From: a virus
IMG/VR virus record: IMGVR_UViG_3300004770_000134
Location: 1-21,638 of that record
Length of the DNA: 21,638 nucleotides
Strand: one strand, 5' to 3'
Shown: in pieces, positions 11,327-19,536 of the stretch
How positions within the stretch are numbered: position 1 is the first letter of the stretch
How the letters are laid out: every line of letters begins with the position of its first letter
Position numbers and translations under genes: made by a program
The notes under the pieces: generated by a model
Told to the model about the DNA's origin: nothing
Seen by the model: only the letters and a program-made list of their open reading frames with translations
Databases searched by the model: none

Positions 11327-11557
11327 TCACTTTTTGCCAAGTTGCGACCAAAACAAAGTTGCCGCACCAAACGCACCAGCTATCCAAAGAATAGGCTTGG
11401 CAGCAGAAGCAATCCAGCCTAAGACCTTAAATGCGCCTTGTAACGATTGAAAAGCATCGACCAAACCTTTGGTGTTTGTATCAATTGAATCAATCTTTGT
11501 TTCCACCAAAACAAGGCGGTCATAGATTTCTTTGTGGGTAATGGTTTGTTCTTCCAT
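11327..11557 (-). CDS. XhlA/holin-like small membrane protein
   Basis: This encodes 76 residues: an N-terminal coiled coil (THKEIYDRLVLVETKIDSID, with heptad-like spacing) and a C-terminal membrane helix (about 46-71, LGWIASAAKPILWIAGAFGAATLFW), ending SQLGKK. This layout resembles hemolysin XhlA-type and other small phage membrane proteins that act with holins. AAGGTG lies 5 bases before the ATG. It lies at the start of the membrane/lysis block, just after the collar-fibre gene. It could be an alternative or additional holin to the protein at 9839-10291. Confidence 0.68.
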   Translation of the reverse strand: MEEQTITHKEIYDRLVLVETKIDSIDTNTKGLVDAFQSLQGAFKVLGWIASAAKPILWIAGAFGAATLFWSQLGKK

Positions 11558-11566
11558 CTCAACACC

Positions 11567-12313
11567 TTATGATTTCATGATGTATGCGAGAGCATAGTAA
11601 GGAGGCAGATTTGCGTTTGTTCCGCTTACACCAGTTGAATTGTTGGTTGTAGTGGTCGCAACGGAAACGCCAGTTGTTGAAGTGGTTGTCGAAGTTCCGT
11701 TAACTTGAGACCCTGAACCAGCAGCAGCAAAACCGCTGCCACCACCAGAAGAAGGAGCTGTGTAATTGTGGTGATGGCCAGGGTCTGTAACTGTTGAAGT
11801 TGAAGTGGCTGTATGGGTATGAGATACCACAATAGCGTCTGTTGAACCACCAGTTCCACCAACAGAATACAAATTACCCGCGCCAACAATGAATGAATCT
11901 TTTAGGTTAGGCGTTCCATTAGTACCGTCACACAACAACCAACCAGAAGGAATAGACCCAATTGAACCAGACCACAAAGAGATCAATCCACTAGGAATTG
12001 TTGCGCCACTAGATGATTGAACTCCAACAATACCATACAAGTTATCGTAAGTTTGAATGGTGTTGCCCACTGCGTCTTGCAGAACAAACTTGTAGTTAAA
12101 ACCGTAAGTCAACCAAATTTCAGTCTGTGGGCGTCCATCTGAACCCAAGACAATAGGGTTGGTGTTGGCATACACACCACCGTTATCAGAGTAGGTCGCA
12201 AGCGGTGTGCTTGAACCTGCTTGATAGGTGTAGATTTGACCACCAGCTAAAGGCAAGCCTGTGCTAGTGAAAAATTGAAAACCGTTACCGATGGGTGCAA
12301 GATTAACGCTCAT
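11567..12313 (-). CDS. tail fibre with collar domain
   Basis: The 248-residue protein starts with a virion-attachment type domain (FTSTGLPLAGGQIYTYQAG through LGSDGRPQTEIWL, residues 15-68). A tail-collar domain (SGLISLWSGS, then GWLLCDG and PNLKDSFIVGAG, about 108-146) follows, then a Gly/Ser/Thr-rich tip ending LPPYYALAYIMKS. Two His clusters, HTH (165-167) and GHHH (179-182), recall the metal-binding H-x-H sites of the T4 gp37 tip. It probably forms a trimeric host-receptor-binding fibre. AAGGA lies 6-7 bases upstream, and the ATG overlaps the previous stop as ATGA. It follows the three ejection-type proteins. Confidence 0.85.
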   Translation of the reverse strand: MSVNLAPIGNGFQFFTSTGLPLAGGQIYTYQAGSSTPLATYSDNGGVYANTNPIVLGSDGRPQTEIWLTYGFNYKFVLQDAVGNTIQTYDNLYGIVGVQSSSGATIPSGLISLWSGSIGSIPSGWLLCDGTNGTPNLKDSFIVGAGNLYSVGGTGGSTDAIVVSHTHTATSTSTVTDPGHHHNYTAPSSGGGSGFAAAGSGSQVNGTSTTTSTTGVSVATTTTNNSTGVSGTNANLPPYYALAYIMKS

Positions 12314-14226
12314 TTTTGTTCCTTACCAATGTCTGAAAGTTTTGCGCCTGCTGCTGGTTTCAATGATTCTTGAATTTGTTTTTCAGCCGCACGTTTTTGT
12401 AAAAATTGACGCCCCATAGTTCCAAGACCGCCAGTTTTTAAATTAATTGCTTGTTCAAGTCCTGTTTTTGCTTTTTCACCCAAGGCGGCTGTAAATGTGT
12501 TTGATTCATTTACATAACTGCCTTTGGGTCGAATTTGGGTGTATTTTGCAACATTTCCCAAAGCCTTTAATTGTCTTTCCACATCAGGGCCAACAATCGC
12601 AAGTAACTTAGGGTCGACTTGTGCCAATGCTTTGTTGTATCCAGCTTGGCTAAAGTTTCCACTTTCATTCACAATGCCTGATTTGCTTTTTAACCAGTTG
12701 ACAATGCCAGCCGCCATTGTTTCTCTAGCTGTTGAATCTTGACCAAGAATTTGTACCATTTGGTCAATGTCTGCTTTTTTGCCATTGACAACAAATTTAT
12801 TGATAAAGTCATCAGCAGCCACTTTGTCATTTACAGCGGCATTAAATGCTTTGTCTTTTTTAAGCAAATCAAATCGCTCTCTAGCCGCAGTTCTTGCCAC
12901 ATCAGCCAAAGGTTTAAGTTCCGCTGCATCACCCGTTAACGGCAAATCTTCAAGAGCTTGGCGAACAATGCCAGCCGCAGCCGCCGCATTACCATCGCCC
13001 GTTCTTTCGGCTTTTCTAATTTCAGCCGCCAAGTTTGTACGCATGGCTTCAAATTGCTCAAACGTCATTGGCTCACCAGCTTTGAATGATTCTAGTTGTT
13101 TGGCAATAGCAGGAGACAAAAAATCTGTTTTAAGTTCTTTACGCAAATTAGCAAAAGCATTATTGGCGACTTCTTGCCCATTTACAGGGAATTCACCACC
13201 AGCGGCTTCTTTCAAAGCGTTGTACTTTTCAGTAATGCCTTGTTTAAGATGATTGTCAAGTTCTTTGTAAGAATTGATAATTGCTTCGCCATTTTCTACG
13301 TGATTTGTACCGTATACGTTAGGCGCGGCTTGATCTCTGATTGCGTTTAAATTTTCTATCAGTTGACCATTTTGCTCGTTAAAACGATTTGCAAGTTCTT
13401 GATTTTTTGCCCGACTATTCCATTCATTTGAAATCTTATGAATGTCTTGCGTTGCTTGACCTTCCGTCAATCTCACAGGGATAGGCAAAGAGTCAGCTTC
13501 AATGTGTCTTTGCAATACAGGTAAGTTAACCTCATGAGGCGGCAATTTAGAAATTTCAGTTTGAATTTCAGGGCTTGCATGGGCAATGGCTTCTTTAATG
13601 GAAGCCTCGTTGGTTGTTGCGGCAGCGCCAGCGTTTTGCATTGAACTGACAGTAGGCTTGACGCCTTGACGCTCAATTGTTACTTCTGGAATAGCGGCTT
13701 TAACAGCGGCACGATTTGCCTGCGCTCCAACCAATGATTGAGCTTCAGGAAAAACAGGCGGCAATTTAGATGCTTCAAAAGCATTTTGCAATGATTGCAC
13801 ATACTCTTGACCTTTAGCCGTTCTTGGCTGATAAGTCATTTGCTGCATTAAGTTACGAGCTTGTTCTTCTGGATTGCCGCCACGAACGCCATAAACCAAA
13901 CCAGTAGCCGCCGCCAATGGAGCAGCAACAGCGCCAGTTAATGCGGTCAACCCAGCCTCGCCAACACCAGCAACGGTTTGATTAAATTTGTGACGAGCTT
14001 CAAATGCTTTTTGAATGGCATCAGCAACCATGCCATTTGGTTGTTCTTCTTTTGGTTGTTCTGCGGCAGGTGTTTGCTCCCACAAATCAGCCAAGTTAGA
14101 AGTGGCTTCTGAGCCGATTTGTGTACCAGGCACATACGTAGAAAACGCATTGCGCTTAGGAGCAACATCTTGCGTTGTCTTTTTTTCAGTAGTGGGCGCG
14201 TCCCACAATTCGGCTAGAGTTCCCAT
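12310..14226 (-). CDS. large ejection/internal virion protein (P22 gp16 position)
   Basis: The 638-residue protein has a short repeated N-terminal motif (LAELWDAP and LADLWEQTP). A hydrophobic Ala/Gly-rich segment follows at about 88-113 (GEAGLTALTGAVAAPLAAATGLVYG) that could enter a membrane, then long, mostly helical sequence to the end. I see no enzyme motif. Its size and place match P22 gp16 (609 aa), an internal protein injected with the DNA: it is third of three helical proteins after the gp10-like gene. The function is inferred from synteny and composition, not from recognised homology. It is coupled to neighbours by TAATG and ATGA overlaps. Confidence 0.6.
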   Translation of the reverse strand: MGTLAELWDAPTTEKKTTQDVAPKRNAFSTYVPGTQIGSEATSNLADLWEQTPAAEQPKEEQPNGMVADAIQKAFEARHKFNQTVAGVGEAGLTALTGAVAAPLAAATGLVYGVRGGNPEEQARNLMQQMTYQPRTAKGQEYVQSLQNAFEASKLPPVFPEAQSLVGAQANRAAVKAAIPEVTIERQGVKPTVSSMQNAGAAATTNEASIKEAIAHASPEIQTEISKLPPHEVNLPVLQRHIEADSLPIPVRLTEGQATQDIHKISNEWNSRAKNQELANRFNEQNGQLIENLNAIRDQAAPNVYGTNHVENGEAIINSYKELDNHLKQGITEKYNALKEAAGGEFPVNGQEVANNAFANLRKELKTDFLSPAIAKQLESFKAGEPMTFEQFEAMRTNLAAEIRKAERTGDGNAAAAAGIVRQALEDLPLTGDAAELKPLADVARTAARERFDLLKKDKAFNAAVNDKVAADDFINKFVVNGKKADIDQMVQILGQDSTARETMAAGIVNWLKSKSGIVNESGNFSQAGYNKALAQVDPKLLAIVGPDVERQLKALGNVAKYTQIRPKGSYVNESNTFTAALGEKAKTGLEQAINLKTGGLGTMGRQFLQKRAAEKQIQESLKPAAGAKLSDIGKEQK

Positions 14227-15563
14227 TATTGAATAATCCCTAATGCTCTTGCTTGCTTGATTTTGTTGCTCATCTCTTGTTGTTGAGCAGGCGACATAGA
14301 TGATTTTAATTTAGCGACTTCTTGAGGTGTCATTTCTTGGAAAAGACGGAAGTCTGAAAAATTGTTAAACGTATCCAATTTGCGTTTGTATTCAGCAGGG
14401 TTGTTGATTGAAGAAGAAAGGTAAGCGGCTTTTGCCAACTTCATTTTTTCCATGCCAATCAATTGATCTGAAACGCGCAACATCGCCTCCTTGGTCATCT
14501 TGGCGTTAGGCGTTGCCATTTCAGCAATTGAACGAGCGGCATCGGTATTTCCACCAGCCAATGCCAACAACTTAGAATTTTTAGCCAATTCGTCTGTGGA
14601 TGATGTTTCAAGTTCAGCAACAGGGATACCAACAGACTGAGCCAAGCCAGACAAGAATTTTTTGCGCTCGCCACCAACACCAGTAAACGATTCAGGTGTA
14701 AGTTGTTTGATTTTTTGAAATGTTGCAATGCGGTTTTGAGCCGCAGAAGCATCAGCCATTGTTTGCGAAATGTCAGATTTGACAAGACCGCCAACAGCTT
14801 CTTGGGTGGCTTGTTGGGCAGAACCAAGACCTGTAATCAATTTTTGATTTTTTGTTGGCGCATTTCCAAGAAGCTGTCTTTCTCCAGTTTCAGGATTAAC
14901 GATTTCAGTTGTTGGCGGCAATTCCATTTTGACCGCTGGCGCTTGACCTGGGCCACCACTTTGATAAGGCGATGTGTACACAGGCACAGCGTACTGGCCT
15001 TGGTTAATGTAAGTAGGCGCTTTGTTAACTTGACCAAATTGCTCTGTATTAGTGCCTGCTTGTTGTACACCATTAGCGATTGTTTGAATCACTCGTTGAG
15101 CGCCAGCAGCACCATGCTTGTCAATGTGCTCCAACAATTTGTCGTGCATTTTGCTTTCATGCTCAGGCACACCAATGACGTTAACCAAATAATCCTTAGC
15201 TTCGTTTAATTTTTCTTTAATAGCTTCAGGATTAGGATTTTTAGGATTGAAATCAGGGTCGGTTAACAAGCCGCCATAGGTCTTGCGTGTTTGATCTTGA
15301 TAGTAAGCGTTCAATTCTGAATTTGCTTTTTTAGACCCAGTTTCAGCCGTAGATGTTCTAGCCGCAGCCTCACGCACAGCCAAAGGCGATGTTTGTTGCG
15401 CTTGTTGCAATTCCAATTGAGCTTTTTGAAGCTGCAACGGATTAAGTTGTTGCGACTGTTTGTATGCTTGGATGCCACCAGCCAAGTTCACCATGTCCGC
15501 AAGAGTCATATTTTTGGGAGGCTGAATCTGCGTAGCAACAGGAGTTGTGGTTAAGTCAGCCAT
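14226..15563 (-). CDS. ejection/internal virion protein (P22 gp20 position)
   Basis: This encodes 445 residues, almost entirely helical and very rich in Gln, Ala and Lys, with a start PPKNMTLADMVNLAGG and a Gln-rich segment (LQLQKAQLELQQAQQ). No enzymatic motif and no signal peptide. Ejection proteins of short-tailed phages have this composition, and its length and position, second of three between the gp7- and gp16-position genes, correspond to P22 gp20 (471 aa). The role in forming a DNA conduit across the cell envelope is inferred. A GGAGG-like site precedes the ATG, and its stop overlaps the next ATG (TAATG). Confidence 0.6.
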   Translation of the reverse strand: MADLTTTPVATQIQPPKNMTLADMVNLAGGIQAYKQSQQLNPLQLQKAQLELQQAQQTSPLAVREAAARTSTAETGSKKANSELNAYYQDQTRKTYGGLLTDPDFNPKNPNPEAIKEKLNEAKDYLVNVIGVPEHESKMHDKLLEHIDKHGAAGAQRVIQTIANGVQQAGTNTEQFGQVNKAPTYINQGQYAVPVYTSPYQSGGPGQAPAVKMELPPTTEIVNPETGERQLLGNAPTKNQKLITGLGSAQQATQEAVGGLVKSDISQTMADASAAQNRIATFQKIKQLTPESFTGVGGERKKFLSGLAQSVGIPVAELETSSTDELAKNSKLLALAGGNTDAARSIAEMATPNAKMTKEAMLRVSDQLIGMEKMKLAKAAYLSSSINNPAEYKRKLDTFNNFSDFRLFQEMTPQEVAKLKSSMSPAQQQEMSNKIKQARALGIIQ

Positions 15564-15565
15564 GA

Positions 15566-16405
15566 TTAATCCTCCTGAACTAAATTAGCGCCAAAATTGT
15601 TTAACTTTTGCGTTGGCTGCAAACTGTAATCCAATTGCGAAACAGGTGTAACTGGCGTTGAAGAAGGCGTATAGCCTCCTTGATTTTTATTCAACAAATT
15701 GTTTAAAAAGTAAGCGTTTCCAGCGCCCTGCAAACCGCCAGACAAAGCGTTTGCCGAACCAATAGTTCCAGCCGCTTGAGCCGCCGCGCCACCAATAGCT
15801 GTTTGGCCTAATGCGCCAGCAGTGTTGGAGGCCAAGTTAGCAGTTGTATTTTGAGCGTTTTGACCCAAGCCAGCAATATCAGCCAAAGTGTTGTAAATGC
15901 CTGTGCGCTGAGTTTGATAATTTTGAAAAGCGTTTTGATAAGCGTTACCAGCGTAATCTTGCGTAAATTGATTCAAACCTTGCAAGGCATTACCACCAAT
16001 AGCACCACCACCCACGTTTGCAGCACGTTGGTTAGTCATCTGACCTTGGTTAAGCATAAAATCATAATTAGGCGCTAAACCATTTTGCAAATCTGTTGCA
16101 TTGAATTGATGCGTTAGATAACCAGAACCTGTGCCTGTTCCTGTTGGATTCCCATTAGCATCATACATTCCGTATGTGCCAGAACCCAATGACCCAAGAG
16201 TGTTTAATGCTTGGTAACCAGCCGCACGATTTGGTGCAAGTTGTTGGTTTTGCGTGTCAAACATCTGCTTTTGGATATCGGCAGCATATCTAGCAGCACC
16301 AGCTTGTGTATCAGCAGCACTTTCAGCAGCGCCAGCACCAAACAAACCACCCAAGAGGCTACCGCCTCCCATAATTGCTGCGCCAGTAAGAGAACCTAAA
16401 GGCAT
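15566..16405 (-). CDS. DNA transfer/ejection protein (P22 gp7-like)
   Basis: The 279-residue protein starts with a hydrophobic Gly/Ala-rich stretch (LTGAAIMGGGSLLGGLFGAGAAES). An A-D-x-Q-x-GAARYAADIQKQMFD helix and PNRAAGYQALNTLGSLG follow, a combination I associate with phage DNA transfer proteins (gp7 family: glycine-rich start, QQ-x-F/D, AGY/ALN-x-L). The rest is Gln/Asn/Ala-rich with many NQ and GG pairs. It would be packaged in the virion and injected early. AAGGGG lies 5 bases before the ATG. P22 gp7 is 229 aa, and the same order relative to the other ejection-type genes supports this call. Confidence 0.72.
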   Translation of the reverse strand: MPLGSLTGAAIMGGGSLLGGLFGAGAAESAADTQAGAARYAADIQKQMFDTQNQQLAPNRAAGYQALNTLGSLGSGTYGMYDANGNPTGTGTGSGYLTHQFNATDLQNGLAPNYDFMLNQGQMTNQRAANVGGGAIGGNALQGLNQFTQDYAGNAYQNAFQNYQTQRTGIYNTLADIAGLGQNAQNTTANLASNTAGALGQTAIGGAAAQAAGTIGSANALSGGLQGAGNAYFLNNLLNKNQGGYTPSSTPVTPVSQLDYSLQPTQKLNNFGANLVQED

Positions 16406-16406
16406 A

Positions 16407-16757
16407 TTAACCCCTTTGAATCAAAATTTCATCGACCTTTTCTGGGTCGGTTTCATCAGTTGCGTGGACACAAAACCAAACACAATCTTCAAGACTTGTG
16501 ATTTTGTGAAAAACACCCGCTTTAATTTCAATACAAGCAGGCGCTTTAAATTCTTTTTCCCAATCATCAGTTTCAACAAGAACTCGACCTTTTGCCAAAA
16601 TAGACAAATGCGAGTAATTGTGAGCGTGTTGACAAGCCTGATAATTTGCTGGAATGGTCATTTCCTTGGCGTATAGCCCATCAGAAAAATGATGTACAAC
16701 ACATGGGTTAACTTCAAAAGTGCCCAATTTTTCAGCAAATTCTTGTGCAATTGTCAT
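16407..16757 (-). CDS. single-domain cupin protein
   Basis: The gene encodes 116 residues from the ATG at 16757, one base after the stop of the previous gene. The in-frame ATG at 16796 would add 13 residues that lie in that gene. The cupin fold is visible: H-x-H with a further His (QACQHAHNYSHLSILAKG), a P-x-C-IEI-x-AG-x-FH motif (H at about 97) and a C-terminal DCVWFCVH. These residues would bind one metal ion. No catalytic partner is evident, so the role could be sugar- or ligand-binding, or structural. Such cupins recur among tail genes of aquatic phages. It occupies the gene-14 slot of the P22-type order. Confidence 0.82.
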   Translation of the reverse strand: MTIAQEFAEKLGTFEVNPCVVHHFSDGLYAKEMTIPANYQACQHAHNYSHLSILAKGRVLVETDDWEKEFKAPACIEIKAGVFHKITSLEDCVWFCVHATDETDPEKVDEILIQRG

Positions 16758-16758
16758 G

Positions 16759-16995
16759 TTATTGATTGTAATACGGGACTTTGAAAGGTTTACCATTTAC
16801 CGTAATGTTTATAAAACCTACGGGCGCAGCAGGAAGGCTACCAGAGCCTGTCGTTGCTGTGGTTGCCGATGAGAAGTTCAACAGATTAAGAAAGAACTGT
16901 TGCCAAGCACGAGTCGGGCGTTTGGTTGAGCTATCCAAAAACTCTGACTGCGGGTATGGGTTTGTTTGCGTTGAGCCGTAAATTCCACCAGCCAT
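16759..16995 (-). CDS. small virion-associated protein
   Basis: This encodes 78 residues. It opens with a Pro/Asn/Ser-rich segment, contains a helix (RAWQQFFLNLLNF) and a Ser/Thr/Gly linker, and ends GFINITVNGKPFKVPYYNQ, a C-terminal motif common in small proteins of freshwater and marine podoviruses. AAGGAG lies about 7 bases before the ATG, which overlaps the gp10-like stop as TAATG. It lies where P22 has the tail needle gene 26 but is far too short to be a needle. It may be an adaptor or decoration protein. Confidence 0.72.
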   Translation of the reverse strand: MAGGIYGSTQTNPYPQSEFLDSSTKRPTRAWQQFFLNLLNFSSATTATTGSGSLPAAPVGFINITVNGKPFKVPYYNQ

Positions 16996-18890
16996 TAGTT
17001 TTCTCCTTCAGAAGCTTTAAGGTTGGCAGAAACAATGACCGCTTTCACAGGGTCTGAGACAACGACTTCATACACTCGATCTCGGGCTGTACCCAATCTG
17101 CGCCAAATGGCACGATTCTTGTATTTGCCTTCAAGACCAATAGAAACCCAGTATTCACGCGACCATGTAGAGCCACCGTCATTTGACCAGCGCAACATAG
17201 CTTGAGGGTTTGCACCTACAACTTCTTGATTTAACGGTGTAGTGATACCAGATAAACCAACACCAGGTTGAAATTGAATTTGTAACTCATCAAAAAATTG
17301 ACGTTGCAAATCAGTCACTAAATGAGGGCAGCGGCGCAATCTACGCACGTTTTGACCGTTATCAGTGTAATTAGTGGAGTCAATCTCGTAAATGTTGCCG
17401 TTGGAATAGTCCCCACAGAGAACCATGCCCTGAAACAACGCAGCACAATTACCACGGTGACGCTCATATTGGCCTAAGTTGTTTGTGTACAACCACTTAT
17501 GCCACATACCTGTTGTAACGTCATAAGCCCAAGTCAGGCCGTTTGTGCCGATACTTGGAAATGTCACCACATAAACTTCATGGCCTTCTAATTGATAAGT
17601 CCATGAAATAGCGTCTGAAATCTTTTGGTTGACCAGTGTATTTTCAACTGCGTGAGTTGAGATACGCTGTGGCTGATAGCCGTTCATTTGCATGACTTGG
17701 GCTTGACCACGGCTGTTTTGCGACACATAAGCAAATGAGTTACCCACGCGAGACATGGAAAACTTAGCTGCGATACCGTGTTGCGTAGAAGTGCCTGGAA
17801 TCCGTTGGAATGGGAAAGGCACAGCGCCCACATCCACCCACGCCTCAGATGATGCCTCACCCAACAAATAAACTTCTCGGTGGTCAACAATAAGGGAGAC
17901 AAGGTTATCAGGCGCACCGTCTTTGGCTGAATAGCTGAGAGCAGGGCTAACAGGAGACAAAAGGTTAGAAGCGCCCCATTGTTGGCTATTTGGTCGGTTA
18001 TAGACAAAATAATTGTCCACAATGTCCACAGTATTACCGCCAGTAAACGCACCGTCAGACGATGGAATAACCGTCCAATTTAGGGCATACAAAGTCTCAG
18101 ACGCAACGGTTTGAGAGGTACTGACTGTGTATGTTCCTGTGCCGCCTGTGCCAGTTCCAAGGGCAGTAATCATAGTGTTGGCTGTAACACCAGCGCCTTG
18201 GATTGTCTGCCCAACATAAAGAGTACCGCTAGACACAGCGCTGACTGTCAACGTAGTGCCAGCAATTGCGCCAGTTACAATAGCGCCGCTTGAAGATGTG
18301 TAAAACTGAGAAGAAATAAGGTTTTGGTTAATGTTGATCGTATACGTACCAACACCACCACTACCTGTTCCAAGCGCAGTAATCACGGTTTCTTGAGCGC
18401 CACCGATAGCAAAGAATTGCTGTCCAACAGCAATAGTCCCCGATTTAACAGAAGTAACCGTCAGGGTAGTACCTGATGTTGACCCTGTGAAAATCGCAGC
18501 CGTTTGCGTACCAATAACCCATGTATAACGGTAAGTTCCATCCACAATGTAGACGTTAATTCCGTTGTCAGAAATTGATACCCGACCAGATGTTGAGTTC
18601 AGTTGACCGATGATGACAGGAGTTAACGCAGTATTTAATGCGTAAACGTATGAGCCACACACAGCAACAAGAATATTCCCACCAGACAAAGTACGCAAGC
18701 CGCGCACTTCCTGTTGATTTGGTAAAGTGGCTTGAATTGTCAGCCCAGGCGTTGGGTATAAAGCAACCACGCCACGAGCGCCATCAGGCTTCGTAGGGTC
18801 AACTTCAGGGCGAAAGTTAATACACTCCTGTGCATCTTGATAGATGGAAGGAGCTTCGTAACTTGCGCCAACAAAGCCAAAATCAGCCAT
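16995..18890 (-). CDS. P22 gp10-like tail/DNA stabilisation protein with two inserted modules
   Basis: The 631-residue protein resembles the packaged-DNA stabilisation family (P22 gp10). It starts [25 protein letters not shown], with LYPTPGL, and later has [37 protein letters not shown] and [14 protein letters not shown], the beta-propeller-like signatures of this family. It would close the portal/adaptor channel and hold the DNA in. Residues 132-197 and 203-268 are two copies of a Gly/Thr-rich module; without them the length (about 490) is close to P22 gp10 (472). Its ribosome site, AAGGGAG, lies inside the end of the homing gene upstream. Confidence 0.9.
   Translation of the reverse strand: MADFGFVGASYEAPSIYQDAQECINFRPEVDPTKPDGARGVVALYPTPGLTIQATLPNQQEVRGLRTLSGGNILVAVCGSYVYALNTALTPVIIGQLNSTSGRVSISDNGINVYIVDGTYRYTWVIGTQTAAIFTGSTSGTTLTVTSVKSGTIAVGQQFFAIGGAQETVITALGTGSGGVGTYTININQNLISSQFYTSSSGAIVTGAIAGTTLTVSAVSSGTLYVGQTIQGAGVTANTMITALGTGTGGTGTYTVSTSQTVASETLYALNWTVIPSSDGAFTGGNTVDIVDNYFVYNRPNSQQWGASNLLSPVSPALSYSAKDGAPDNLVSLIVDHREVYLLGEASSEAWVDVGAVPFPFQRIPGTSTQHGIAAKFSMSRVGNSFAYVSQNSRGQAQVMQMNGYQPQRISTHAVENTLVNQKISDAISWTYQLEGHEVYVVTFPSIGTNGLTWAYDVTTGMWHKWLYTNNLGQYERHRGNCAALFQGMVLCGDYSNGNIYEIDSTNYTDNGQNVRRLRRCPHLVTDLQRQFFDELQIQFQPGVGLSGITTPLNQEVVGANPQAMLRWSNDGGSTWSREYWVSIGLEGKYKNRAIWRRLGTARDRVYEVVVSDPVKAVIVSANLKASEGEN
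18087..18497 (-). repeat. two tandem copies of a Gly/Thr-rich module inside the gp10-like gene
   Basis: Residues 132-197 (18497-18300) and 203-268 (18284-18087) share the pattern F/V-TG-x2-x-GTTLTV-x-V-x-SGT-x-x-VGQ, then ITALGTG-x-GG-x-GTYT, then N/S-Q-x5. The DNA is also partly repeated. This beta-rich module is an insertion relative to P22 gp10 and reappears in the gp4-like gene. Confidence 0.85.
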
Positions 18891-18893
18891 TAA

Positions 18894-19493
18894 TTACTCC
18901 CTTGGCACGTAGGATTTGCCAGCCAAAAGTGTTTTGATGGATGGCAAACTGATGCCATATTGTTTTGAAAGTTCACGAGCAGAAACGCCTTGCTTACGCA
19001 ATTCTCTAATTTCTTGCGCTTGAGACATAGACAATTTGCAACGAGGGCCTTTATCGCCTGTGTAATCTGGACTGCGACCTTTTGCAGCTTTGTCAGCCAT
19101 GTTGTCGGCATGAGTTCCAACAAATAAATGTTTTGGATTGCAACAAGATGGATTGTCGCAAGTGTGCAAAAGAAAACCAGATTCTGATGAATTTCTTGGC
19201 GCATTCCATTGAATGACGCCAGGATTGACAAGATCAAAAATAACACGATGGGCATAGTAAGAGTATTCATTAATTTGAACCCTTCCATATCCTTGTTCAT
19301 TTTTAAGTCCCATCCAATTCCAACATTCATTTTCAGTTTTTTTATCAACTTTTGACCACAAAACTTCAGGCGTGTTTGCTGGCTTTCCTGGAGGTCGAGG
19401 GCCTTCTCCATTCTTTTTTCTCCAGTAATAAGCCTTTGCATATTCTCTTTGTTTCCTGCGTTTTTCTTCAAGTTGTTGCGTTGTTATGTTCAT
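18894..19493 (-). CDS. HNH homing endonuclease between the gp4- and gp10-like genes
   Basis: The gene encodes 199 residues from the ATG at 19493, with AAGGAG 5 bases upstream; the frame also reads into the gp4-like gene, which is a shadow. Features in order are a very basic start (EKRRKQREYAKAYYWRKK), CWNWMG with an RV-x-INEYSYYAHRVIFD segment, an HNH core H110-x-C112-D-N-x2-C117-C118-N-P-x-H122, and GTHADNMADKAAKGR. A C-terminal helix-turn-helix is at about 153-192. It is a mobile homing gene inserted between tail genes. A hairpin over its ribosome site and a nearby TATAAT suggest it is controlled separately from the tail operon. Its 3' end carries the gp10-like ribosome site. Confidence 0.92.
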   Translation of the reverse strand: MNITTQQLEEKRRKQREYAKAYYWRKKNGEGPRPPGKPANTPEVLWSKVDKKTENECWNWMGLKNEQGYGRVQINEYSYYAHRVIFDLVNPGVIQWNAPRNSSESGFLLHTCDNPSCCNPKHLFVGTHADNMADKAAKGRSPDYTGDKGPRCKLSMSQAQEIRELRKQGVSARELSKQYGISLPSIKTLLAGKSYVPRE

Positions 19494-19526
19494 GATTGCT
19501 CCTTTTAAATGAACAATCACATTATA
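19494..19526 (-). promoter_or_regulatory. RBS-sequestering hairpin with an internal promoter for the homing gene
   Basis: On the mRNA strand GATTGTTC (19518-19511) pairs fully with GAGCAATC (19501-19494), with one G-U pair and a 9-base loop. The 3' arm includes the GAG of the AAGGAG ribosome site and abuts the ATG. A perfect TATAAT (19526-19521) lies just upstream. Transcription from it would start near 19514, inside the 5' arm, removing half of the stem. The -35 region is poor. See findings. Confidence 0.6.
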
Positions 19527-19536
19527 CATCAATCCG

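Noticed and set aside
12767-13252. 161-codon frame antisense to the gp16-position gene
   Set aside because: Ser/Ala/Leu-rich mirror of the coding strand, without ribosome site or recognisable domain.
18890-19471. 193-codon frame over the tail homing gene
   Set aside because: Overlaps the clear HNH frame almost completely and has no domain features.
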